Assembly: GCA_947359465.1 (NCBI GenBank)
Contig: OX375875.1
Coordinates: 17,916,458-17,980,457 of the forward strand
From: Metellina segmentata
Taxonomy: Eukaryota; Arthropoda; Arachnida; Araneae; Tetragnathidae
Length of the DNA stretch: 64,000 bases
Direction of reading: 5' to 3'
Below are positions 54,851-64,000 of the stretch, in pieces. How positions within the stretch are numbered: the stretch's first letter is position 1; every line of letters begins with the position of its first letter. A program made the translations under genes and the position numbers. The notes beneath the pieces were generated by a model that did not search any database, had not been told where the DNA came from, and worked only from the letters and a program-made list of their open reading frames with translations.

Positions 54851-55375
54851 TCTCCTCTATTACAAAAGGAAGTGTCCGATTTCTGTTTCACTGTTATCTG
54901 TTATCAAAGTCCTGACGAATCTATGGCACTTATAGTAATGGGATTTAGCACACAGGTAGTCCGAATTTTTTTCAATTTGTGGGTAGCGGCGAATTTAAAA
55001 TTTAATCTAAAACATTTTAAAATGAATTTAATAAGTTTTTTCAACCTTTTTTCTTCTTCCGGAAATGAAGAACCACATGAATATTGAGTTTTTCTCACTC
55101 TGTGAAGTCACTATTGACGTTAGCCTTTGGAACCATGGCACATTTTTTTCACCTTTCGTGTATTCGCAATAGGTGGGAATGGTAGCATACAGATTCAAAT
55201 GACCTTCGTTTGATTCGAGATGAATTCATTTTGATTTCCTGAGAAACTGATTCGAGTGAAGCAAAAGAAATTAAAGTTATCACTGGCGTTCTTCAGTGCA
55301 AATGAAATTCAGAATAAAAATTTTAACGGATTTGAAATCTGAGAAAAATTTTACACCATAAAGATACTTATACAT
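54851..55375 (+). mobile_element. Helitron-like repeat, opposite orientation
   Basis: TCTCCTCTATTACAAAAGG start, CCTGACGAATCTATGGCAC, ACACAGGTAGTCCGAATTTT, ACATTTTAAAATGAATTTAA and one AACGGATTTGAAAT monomer core, as in the reverse complement of the 20856 element. The CTAG end is lost. Confidence 0.5.
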
Positions 55376-55785
55376 TGGATTTTCTTTTAAGGGGGTCCGG
55401 GACACAAAAATCGTCAAATTTTCGAATTTTTAAAAATTATTTTAAGAAATTCTGTGTTTTTCTGCTTAAAATGACATCTAAATCATGTTTCTTAATTAGA
55501 ACTAGAGATACAATAATTTTTGTGGTGCGTTGTTTTAAAAATCTAACACTCTTGACAGTTGTTGTCATGGCAACAACATCTGTCTTTAAAACTTTAAATG
55601 CGTTTTTCTCCATGATACATTTTTTCAAGATTTCCTGTATTCAAATTGCTATAAGTCGAAAACCGATAAAGTTTAAGGGTTGAAATTTGGAATACACATC
55701 TTTTTCAAACATTATACTTTAATTTTGATTCAGCAAATTTGAAACAAATATTTACTTTAAAAAAAAAGTACCTTAAACTTTTCAA
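55376..55785. other. AT-rich stretch beginning TTAAGGGGGTCC
   Basis: TTAAGGGGGTCCGGGACAC at about 55388 and CCTTAA at about 55771 might bound another TTAA-type element related to the one at 1061. The inverted match is weak. Confidence 0.3.
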
Positions 55786-56074
55786 CCCTCCCGGTTGGGA
55801 GAGGGTTGAGTTCGAAACTTGGTTCAACCAAAGACCGTTCTATACAAAGGGGGCTGGTGCACGTTAAATATGTAGGAGCTACAAATGTTCTCACGTTGCC
55901 GTTGTGTACAAATTTTGAGTGGGGTGCCAGGTCAGGTGTGACCTGCCATCTGACCGTGGTTCAAAACTACGTGATGTTGTCCTCGAAACCTTCTCTTCGA
56001 GGATTGATACCGGACCGTCGCCAATAGCCCATTCCGTTGCTACATGCGATGTTAATTAAAATAATTAAAAAATA
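55786..56074 (+). mobile_element. SINE A, near full length
   Basis: CCCGGTTGGGAGAGGGTTGAG head, GAGTTCGAAACTTGG B box, tail GCGATGTTAATTAAAATAATT. Confidence 0.78.
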
Positions 56075-57155
56075 CCGTTTTACGAACAGAACAAATTTTG
56101 GAACATTCTTTTTACGGACTAAATTTTGCGGACCCGAGAACACGTGCATTGACTGAAAATATTCCCACTTAAGACGCAAATTATATGCCGCTTGAAAGAT
56201 CGTGTTTCTTGGCTAATTATTGTATATTCAAGTGAAAGTGTTCTTGATTTTGTACCGAAGCAAGGAACGATATGGAATTTTATGGGGAGTTGCTGAAATG
56301 CTCTCGCATGATACCATATCGGGGTTATTTAAAAAAAAAAGAGTTTGGTTATATTTTGACACTTGGCTTTAATCTAATCGTTCAATTAACTAGCATCGGA
56401 ATTCATTCTTTGCAACTTTTATGGGCGAAGTGCCAAAATCGTATCCGAAAAACAAGTCAACTGACGTCACGTTCAGAATGCGTGCAGAAAACACGTTCAG
56501 CCGCAGAAACACTATCGCCAACTAAATCTAGCTTCACTTTTAAAAATCTCCCACCGTCCAGCAATCTTTGAAAAAGGAACGTCATTCTTACAAATGGAGG
56601 AAAAGCGTAAGAAAGATTGCGAAACGACGATTCTAAGCAGTTCGATGTTGTGTTAAGTTTGGAAATACACCAGCTCAGAAACAAAAGGTAACGAATTGAG
56701 TTGCCTTCCAAAGCGTCAAGAGGTCACAGTCACTTGTCCCAATCCAAGTGAAGTCGTCCTCGGGATCAATAACCAAATAGCCATTTGTTTACCCGTAAGA
56801 GTTTTGAGGAACCGATCAAAGTTCTGTTCCTGTTTCAGAAGTGTCTTTTGTTGTTCATTGCAGTGGAGAAGGTCTAGTGGGGGGAGGGTGATACAATATC
56901 AGTTTCTTTACGTTCACAGTCCATGGCTCAGCTTATCGACAGATCCTGTCAACAAAACAGTTCAAAACCACGGAAAGCAAGGTGATAATTTCAATTTTAA
57001 GAAAACAGAGTTCTCACACTTGGTATATCGGATTTATTCACGCTTTTTCTAGTCCCTTCCCTTAAGATACATTTCTATAGAACAATATCATAATTTCTTA
57101 ATCGAGGTCTAAAGAACTACGGTCCGTTTTTTAATAAGCTCTATAAAAAAAAAAC
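56075..57155. other. Unassigned spacer
   Basis: Open frames at 56272-57052 (+) overlap each other and have no recognised domain. Confidence 0.4.
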
Positions 57156-57357
57156 CGCGCTGAGGTAGCCCAGTTGGAAGAGCAACGGAAGGGTTGCGAG
57201 TTCGAAACTAGGTCAAACACTTGTCTCGTCGTTTACAGGGAGGGCGGTGCACGTTAAATCTGTCGTGGCCTAAAATGTCCTTACGTTGGCGTGGTCTTGA
57301 GATTTATAGCCCGTTGTGTTGCTACAGTGCGATTTTAATTAACTACTTATCTACCTA
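57156..57357 (+). mobile_element. SINE A, body-deleted short form
   Basis: Intact A box TAGCCCAGTTGG and B box GCGAGTTCGAAAC, then the body jumps from GTTGGCGTGGTC to AGCCCGTTGTGTTGC. Tail TTTTAATTAACTACTTATC. Confidence 0.78.
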
Positions 57358-57454
57358 TAGAATCCTATGGAACTATGGAACGTTTTCCTATAATCTCTAT
57401 AGGAAGTCACGAGAAATCTCTATTGAAAAAATATGTCAGTAGAAATTACAAGAA

Positions 57455-57944
57455 TCTCTCTATATATAATTCTCTTACGTGGCACGCAAAAAAGACGTTA
57501 TTTGTTATGGCGTTTTGGCAACACTATAAGATTGTTTGGAAGTCTCGCGCCACAATTGAATTTATAGCGTAATCGGATGAAATTTTATTGAAAAAAAAAT
57601 GAATATTAGTCGAGCTGTTGCATCTTACAAACAACATGCTGGGTATTCTATTTCCAAAGCAGCGCTCACATTTCGAGTCAAAATTTGCTCAACGTTTTCA
57701 TTTGAATTCCAAATTGTTCGAATTCTGTTTCCAGAGGTACTCTATAACTTTTCTGAAGTACGACAAATTTATTTTAAATTTTTTTTCTCGGAATATCATA
57801 TTTTCTAAATAATTCCTTTTGCTAGGATACATGTCATCAATGATGCGAACGAAGCGAGCAAGGTTCGCGCAGCGAACCAATGGGGATTGAAAAGCAATCA
57901 TCCGGGGGTTGGCGAGCGTTAGCGAGCAGGGCGCGGGCCCCTAG
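57455..57944 (+). mobile_element. Helitron-like element, 490 bp, non-autonomous
   Basis: Starts TCTCTCTATATATAATTCTC after an A and ends GCGCGGGCCCCTAG before a T, matching the A/TC...CTAG/T rule. The region before the end is hairpin-prone (GCGAGCGTTAGCGAGC, GGGCGCGGGCCC). No Rep/helicase is present. Confidence 0.6.
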
Positions 57945-58510
57945 TTCAAATATAATTTCTTTTGTTTCACGACTTTGCTTTTCTGTAGAATTCTGATTCG
58001 ATATAAATGCACTTTGTATAAAATCACAGCTCGTTTTCTCTATAAAAATTTCAAAAGAATTCTGCAGACTTCTTTTTATATAGAAAAGGAATTTCGTTCC
58101 TCTACAGAATTAAAGAATCGACTCTAGAGAATGAAACGCACAAAATTTTTTTTCCTTAGGGTCTATAAACGTGTCCATATATTGACATTGTTTACTGTCG
58201 AATGGCTGTTGCTGATATAAATATATTTAAAATAAAATGTCAATGGAGATTCATTTACTAATGTTTCTGTTAGTTTAAATGTGCTACAGTTGAGCTATGG
58301 AGCTGAACTTAAATATAGCTAAAACTACAGAGAACACAACACGGTAGTGAAATTCTTCAGTTTAATTACAGACGGCAATAAGATATCTGGAAGATAGAAA
58401 TCCGCGCAGAAAATGACGTGAGCGAACGCGAAAATATGTCCAAAATAGCCTATAAACAAAGGAATGGGATGATAAATTGTAGTGAATGTGAGAGAAGTTG
58501 AAGGTTAGGT
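57945..58510. other. Unassigned spacer
   Basis: No feature recognised. Confidence 0.4.
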
Positions 58511-58600
58511 GTAGGTAGGTACTTAATTAACATAACACTGGAGCAATACAATGGGCTATTGGCGACTGCCTGGGATCAAAATCCCCCGAAGGGAAATATT
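58511..58600 (-). repeat. SINE A, strongly truncated
   Basis: GTAGGTAGGTACTTAATTAAC...CCCCGAAGGGAAATATTA. Confidence 0.78.
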
Positions 58601-59376
58601 ATCTAGAGTTGTATAAAAACATATTTTCGAACTAAAAATTCAAAAAATCGATTTGGGTCCTTCTGAAATTCCATGACCAAATATGGCCCTTTGCGCCACA
58701 AAACCCTGAAAAACCAACCAACATTTTGAAATTTCACTGTTACTTTGTTGTTAAGAAACTAAAACACGAATCAAAGTTTTTACCCTAATCATTCTGCAGT
58801 TTTTTTTATTTTCGTAATAGAAAAATTCCGAAAATGCGAATTGCATGCCTATTTGCAACGAATCGCCAGAAAAATGCCAAGGAGTGGAATAATATTTTTT
58901 TTTATTGCAACGTCCTGAAGTGTTATGTACGTACTCGAGCACTTCTTTCTGTCGCTGATAATTCCCAAGAATGCATCTATCGCATCTTGCAGACGAAATA
59001 TTTCGATTCTCTAGCGGAATGACCTTCTAATAGAGCTTGAGTGATAAGATGGAAGAAAGGAGGGAGATTTAATGCTTGCTTGCACGTGAGCAACAAAATT
59101 GATAAATCGTTCTTTTGAATCACAGACTTGGCAAATGAGCCAAAGTTCATTAGAGAGAGTGGTTGGAGAATCTCGTGTTGGCTCCATTTAGCAGTATTGC
59201 TCTTAATGAACGTCTTTGGGAAATGATTGCAGAATACTTATGGTTTGCTGACTATTAATAGTATTCCCTACCCAGTTTTCAATTCCAATAGGCGTCTCTA
59301 AATGACTTGATTAGTACCTGTTTGACTGTTTCCAAACACATCTACGCACTGTGAATATGTAAGAAAAAAAGCACAA
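58601..59376. other. Unassigned spacer
   Basis: An open frame at 58834-59022 (+) has no domain. Confidence 0.4.
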
Positions 59377-59410
59377 AAGGGCCGCGATAGCCCAGTCAAA
59401 AGAGTAACGG
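59377..59410 (+). repeat. SINE A head fragment
   Basis: AAAGGGCCGCGATAGCCCAG...AGAGTAACGG, cut off by the inverted copy that follows. Confidence 0.6.
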
Positions 59411-59737
59411 TTGGTAAATACGTGTTTTGATTAACGTCGCACTGGAGCAACACAGTGGGCTATTGGCGACAGTCCGGATTCAACCCGCGAATGGAAAGTT
59501 CCAAGGATGATACCACATAATTTTGAATCATGGTCAGATGAGAAGTGAACATTGGAGCTGACACCCCACTCTCCAAATTCTACACCACAAAAATGTTAGG
59601 ACTTTTGAGGCCACGACAGATTTTACATGCGCTAGCCGTCGCATACACGACTATTTTCGTTAAGATCTAGTTTCAAACTCGCAACATTTAGGTCGTTAAT
59701 CCGGTTACTCTTCCAACCAGGTTACCGCGGCCCTCTG
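59411..59737 (-). mobile_element. SINE A, full length
   Basis: TTGGTAAATACGTGTTTTGATTAACG tail, full body, head CCAACCAGGTTACCGCGGCCC. Confidence 0.8.
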
Positions 59738-60195
59738 GAAGAGATAACTTGTTATTGGAAGATACTAGCTACTTCCTGGCCAGCACGACGTTTCCCGTGA
59801 CAGTTCTTTTCATAAGGTCAGGTGTGTCCACTGCTCGCTGACGCTCGCCAACCCACTATGATTGCTACGTATTCCCATTTGGTTTGTTTCGCAAACGAAC
59901 TCCACATACAACGCCGTGATGGCTTCGAAGTGGCTATTACCAAAAACGTAAATCAAAACAAGCTAGAATCGGAAAAGATGGCATGGTTCCAAAAGCTAAC
60001 GTCAGCGGTCAAAAACAGCAAAATTTGTTTTTGTTGAGTTTTACTAACACAGAAGGTCATGATGCATTCCTCCTTGGGTGTATACCCAAGGAGGAATACA
60101 CCTGACAGGAATGGGACCAACGCCGCTTACAACTCGAAGGTTGCTAGGGCAGTGGACATACCCAGTGAACCACGACGGCTTCATACCGTTTGGTA
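59738..60195. other. Spacer with a fragment related to the Helitron-like 3' end
   Basis: About 59826-59900 read in reverse shares GGTTGGCGAGCG, AGCGAGCAG and AGCAATCAT with 57880-57930. Confidence 0.4.
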
Positions 60196-60298
60196 GACAG
60201 GTATTTTAATTAACGTCGCATTGGAGCAACTCAATGGGCTAGTGGTGACAGTCCGAAGATCAACCTTCGATTCCTCCAACCGGCAACCGTGGCCCCAT
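60196..60298 (-). mobile_element. SINE A, body-deleted short form
   Basis: GACAGGTATTTTAATTAACG, GACAGTCCGAAGATCAACC, then directly CTCCAACCGGCAACCGTGGC. Most of the body is missing. Confidence 0.7.
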
Positions 60299-60776
60299 AG
60301 AGATTGGAAACCACTTCACCGATTCATGAATTTTTTCAGACGCTCGATTCTTCTAACTCGATTCTCTCTCCTCCAGCGTCAACACTGCTAATGACATGGG
60401 ACTGCTAATGATTGGGGACTGTGTACCCAAACGATTAGTCTTCACACGTGCTCTCCGGCGTTCGAATCACCCCCATGGAACATGTCCAGGGAGGGAGTCG
60501 TGATCAGAGATGTGGATCGACCCACATCCGGCGGAAGGGGTCGCGGGAAGGTTACCCGTTCAAACGGTGCCCGCGGGCCGCCGACTTCCGATCTCGGTTC
60601 CACATTCCTGCATAATGGTTCCGATTTTCATATCGCTCAACACACGCGACAGAACCTAATGACGATGCTGCGGGAACTTCAGTCTTGTTTACGTGTATTC
60701 GCTGTATATATTTGTGGCTCTTCCTGAAGTTGCTCGTACTCCTGCCCTTGATGCGCGTTTTTGTTTGGCTTGTTTA
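60299..60776. other. Unassigned spacer
   Basis: An open frame at 60482-60727 (+) is glycine/arginine-rich at its start, with no domain. Confidence 0.4.
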
Positions 60777-60905
60777 CTAGCAGAATTACCCGGCGTTGCT
60801 AGGTTAAACGTTGATTGAAAGTAATTGCTTTGCTGTGAAGAACTCGTGAAATATAAAACCCCGTCCAACGACCCGTCAGGACAAAAATAGTTTTTCTTCT
60901 TAAGA
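60777..60905 (-). repeat. Helitron-like end fragment
   Basis: ACTAGCAGAATTACCCGGCG and GTTGCTAGG match the CTAG end of the 20856 family. Confidence 0.4.
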
Positions 60906-60943
60906 ACGTGGGATGTAGGGGTTTGATGGTAATGAGATTGGTA

Positions 60944-61186
60944 TGGTATGTAATTACCATCACATTGGAGCAATATAACTGGCTATTGGTGACGGTCTTG
61001 GATCAACACTGGAAGTAAAAGAGCATAGGCCAACACCACGTCATTTAGAACCACGGTCAGATGACGAGGCCATTCCTGTGAGATGCCCCCCCCCACTCTC
61101 CAAATTTCCACACCATGCCAACGAGAGGACATTTGAGACCACGACGGATTTAACATGCACAAGTCCCCTTTGAACCGTATGGTTGC
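60944..61186 (-). mobile_element. SINE A, broken by the MITE
   Basis: GGTATGTAATTACCATCACATTGG...GGATTTAACATGCACAAG...GTATGGTTGC. It stops at the TA of GGTTGCTAATCC, where the MITE entered. Confidence 0.75.
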
Positions 61187-62905
61187 TAAAGCCGCGTTTA
61201 CACTGTAGTTGCAAATATTTTTTATCTCCCCCTTTTTATGACGAAGACGTTTTACGATCCCTTTTGCTGACCCCTTTTCGACCCTTTTGCTCAACCCACT
61301 CCGGTGTAAACGCTTTGTCGAGTTTTATCGGTAACACAAAGGGGACAAGGCCTCTCTCTAAATAGATCTATTAATGTTATCACCATCTCTCTTGTCCACG
61401 CCATTTTAATCGAATAGATCATTCACTGAGAGTTTCGCGGGAGATGTAGTCAAGGCAAGCGATGAGTGCAAAGTGTCACAGACAGCGAACAAAAGACGGA
61501 GTGAGCGATCACGGGATGCGGAAAGGCAGAGGGGAGCGGCGATTGTCAAGCAATACCGAAAGGGGACGAAATAGGGGAGCCTTTTCATCCCAAATTTCGT
61601 CGCGAAGAAATGTCCCCCAAAAGTTTGATCTTTACCCACACCTGACGAAAAACAAAACTGGAGTTGCAAACTCGCCAAATCGCCACGAGATCTTGACGAT
61701 AAAATGAGTGCCGTTTCTCGGAATAGCTTCGATGCAGGGACGTGCCAACGTTTTGGAGACGGGGGGGGGCGAGCATAGACGGAACAAGGTTTGTTGAATG
61801 GGGGTGGGGGGTGGGGTGGGAGTTCTCCCGAAATGTATGAACTGTACCCCCATTAAAAAGGCAGAACAATCCATCAGGAAAAAATTCAGGACAGTTCACA
61901 CTCAGGCAGTTACCCGTATTTACTTCAAATAAGAAAGCCGACAATTTAAAAGAAACTATATTGTAAATAATCAAAATAAAAGCAATGACAGATTTGTTGC
62001 GATTTGTTGAATGCCCTTAACTTCAAACGACATTTCCGTCAGTTGGTATGGCGCTTCTTGTCCACTTTGGGACCTAGTGCCATAAAACCCTAACATCCAA
62101 TCCGTCAGTCGGTCATAAAAATCAATCGTTTTTTTCGAAACTGTCCAAGTGGGCACCCAAAAGAAAGGTGATCGCGGAATCGTTTGCCCGTCAAAGACAT
62201 GTTCGAGCCCTGAAGGGTCTAGGGGGTGAAGCCACTATACAGCAATTTCTTCGAAAATAGATAGTCATCTCGTGGCATTCAAGTTCGAGCACCACGTGCA
62301 TTCATTTTGGGAGTAGAACAGAACCACTTTGAAGTCGTAAAAAAAAAAAAAAGCGATAAGCAAGCAATAGAAAGCGATACTGGGCCACTTTACTCCACGC
62401 ATTCAAAGGAAGAATTTAATTTTTTGGTACTTTCAATGGTAAGAAGGTAGTGAAACGAAGAAGTAATTTTTTCTTAGACAGGCGATTTGAAAGGAAAAGT
62501 GTTCGTGGGAGGTCAAAATACTGAGGGCGCTTGAGTTCAAAGGTGAAAGGGGATGGGAAGATATATTGACCTATTGGAGAAAAGACTGAAAGGAAAGAGG
62601 GATGTAAGGGGACTGGTCTCTGTAGAGAATTGTGTTAAGGGGGTTAGCTTTAACTATCGTGACAGGAAATGAAATTAGAAACCAAAGTTGTTTTAACGGC
62701 ACTGTTTTAATGTTACTTTTAAAGTTAAAATTTTAAAAATGTTCCTTGATTGTGTGTGTGTGGGGGGGGCGAAATATACCTTTCGCCCCTTCTCCTCAGT
62801 GACAGGGGGGGGGGGCTTAAAACCCCCCTGCCTCCCCTGTTGGCACGTGCCTGCTTCGATGTTTGGAGGGGGAGAAGTTTGCAACTCCTGTGTAAACGCA
62901 ACTTT
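61187..62905 (+). mobile_element. TA-flanked MITE (copy 3), split by a hAT element
   Basis: Left terminus TAAAGCCGCGTTTACACTG, interior through TCTTGACGATAAAATGAGTG and GAATAGCTTCGATG, then the hAT insertion. It resumes at TTTGGAGGGGG and ends at GCAACTCCTGTGTAAACGC. The right flank is a different part of a SINE from the left flank, so recombination followed the insertion. Confidence 0.75.
61735..62853. mobile_element. hAT element, non-autonomous, 1.12 kb, 8-bp TSD
   Basis: CAGGGACGTGCCAACG at the left matches the inverted right end (CAGGCACGTGCCAACA). CTTCGATG is duplicated at 61727-61734 and 62854-62861, exactly where the interrupted MITE would be continuous. G-rich runs lie just inside both ends. 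The interior (about 61860-62740) has no transposase motif and may be filler or captured DNA. Confidence 0.85.
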
Positions 62906-63008
62906 GGAACCACGGTCAGATGACGTGGCCACACCTGAGCTGGCACCCCACTCTCCAACCCTCCGGTTGCTCATCAATTGCTTTGCCAAAATGGCCACCG
63001 CGGCCCGC
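62906..63008 (-). repeat. SINE fragment
   Basis: GGAACCACGGTCAGATGACG...CACCCCACTCTCC joined to ACCCTCCGGTTGCTC. About 100 bp of middle body are missing. Confidence 0.68.
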
Positions 63009-63629
63009 AAAATAGGATGGAAGACCGACTCTGAAGTGCGAGACGGGCACCGAAGCAGCAGCTCGTATCGCAAGAAGGAGAAATCCCTTTCCTCCTCGGA
63101 ATTCCTCGCCCCGCATTCCGATCGAGATGAGGTGTGACAGCCACACGTCAATGTCGCCAACCGCAATCTTGCACCAAATAACTCACGCGTTATCGTCCCG
63201 ATTCGAACGACGTTTCCTTTTCAGAAACGTGCCTCCGAATTCGCTCTCCCAGATAACGGACGCTCCTTCCCAATCTTTTATCGTATCGCACGGCTTAAAG
63301 GAAAGTTGAAGGAGCTCAGTGAAATTTACGGGCGGAAGGATCTTTCCGAAATCGGGAAATGCCAGACAGAACGTCAGCTCGCAAATCCGAGCGAGCATTG
63401 TCCGGGGTTGGATGGTAATCCGATCGCGTCGAGAGGGTCCAAAGGTGGGAGAAACTGACACGAGAACCGTACGAGAGTCACGTGGTTCCAAGCGTGCCTC
63501 TTGTGTCACTTTCTATGCGTCAGCACTCGTGTCACTTTTTGAACCTCTTGTGAGCTTAAGTTGGTATCTTCGTATGTTATCCATTTCGACGATCTTGATT
63601 AGCACTTCGGTATTTGGTATTTCTTTATT
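63009..63629. other. GC-richer unassigned spacer
   Basis: Overlapping open frames run on both strands (63183-63669). No domain recognised. The composition differs from the AT-rich spacers elsewhere. Confidence 0.4.
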
Positions 63630-63841
63630 AACGGGGCCGCGGTGGGAAGAGCATCGGTTGCGAGTTTGAATCAAGTCAATGACCGTCGTGTACAGAAGGG
63701 GTTAGTGCACGTTAGATCCGTTGTGACCTCAACTGTCCTCACGCTGGCGTGGTGAGAAAGTTTGTTTCCTCGTCATCTGACCATGGCTCAAAATTACGTG
63801 TTGTCCACGAATCTCCATTCAGGGGTTGATCCCGGCAATAG
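63630..63841 (+). mobile_element. SINE A, internally deleted
   Basis: ACGGGGCCGCGGTGGGAAGAG head, GCGAGTTTGAATCAAG, shortened body, ends GGGGTTGATCCCGGCAATAG. Confidence 0.75.
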
Positions 63842-64000
63842 TCCGACCAACAGGTACAGTGGTTAAGGTGTTAGCCTCTAGATCGGAGGGTTCCTGGTTC
63901 GAATCCGGGCATGGATGTTTGTAAGCTTATGGTGTAGAGGTGGCTGGTGCACCTTCAATCTGTCGTGGCCAAAAGTCCTCACGTTGGGTTGGTGTGGAAG
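63842..64000 (+). mobile_element. SINE B, runs off the window
   Basis: TCCGACCAACAGGTACAGTG head, B box GGTTCGAATCC, body to GTTGGTGTGGAAG at the window end. Confidence 0.85.

Noticed and set aside
60482..60727. Glycine/arginine-rich protein gene
   Set aside because: A short single frame with no conserved domain, ending next to a repeat.

Overview
The window reads as non-coding nuclear DNA from an animal, most likely an arthropod. I recognise no conserved host exon, tRNA, rRNA or CRISPR array. The dominant SINE families have translated fragments that resemble conceptual repeat proteins I recall from orb-weaving spiders, so an araneoid spider is my best guess. That is recollection and was not checked.

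The backbone is two related SINE families, with roughly 70 complete or partial pieces on both strands. Family A has a tRNA-like head with an A box like TAGCCCAGTTGG, and its tail ends in TTAATTAAATACCTACCTAC. Family B has a different tRNA-like head (GACCAACCGGT...GGTTCGAATCC), and its tail ends in GTTAACTAAAATTACC. Both share the same body. Many copies, mostly B, have 10-15 bp target-site duplications (TSDs) and 5' truncation, so they were copied by reverse transcription. B copies sit inside A copies, so B is the younger family. In these notes a SINE on + runs head to tail from left to right.

Layout: 1-6200 is SINE-dense and holds a TTAA-flanked element (1061-2201) inside a duplicated segment. 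At 6211-8160 a TA-flanked MITE with long inverted termini has entered a SINE, and the junction is amplified into 14 near-identical 99-bp units (6260-7645). 9200-11540 carries two degenerate minisatellites. 13457-14032 is a second copy of the MITE. 20-32 kb holds SINEs, a piggyBac-like palindrome-rich MITE, a 447-bp hAT-type MITE (23803-24249), Helitron-like repeats and a 380-bp MITE (29153-29532). At 34993-40995 an internally deleted hAT element (8-bp TSD) holds a young Ty3/Gypsy retrotransposon (35740-40781) with identical LTRs and a truncated integrase. 42052-43217 is a frameshifted Tc1/mariner element with DD36E spacing. 50.9-52.1 kb holds two decayed transposases, one mariner-like and one hAT. 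57455-57944 is a Helitron-like element. At 60944-63008 a SINE holds a third MITE copy, which holds a 1.1-kb hAT element with a perfect 8-bp TSD.

These parts do not form a pathway. The window is a record of successive transposition, and the nesting gives relative ages. The best leads are the minisatellite born at a SINE/MITE junction, two SINE families sharing a body with swapped heads and tails, the young but integrase-deficient Gypsy copy, and MITEs built of reiterated palindromes.
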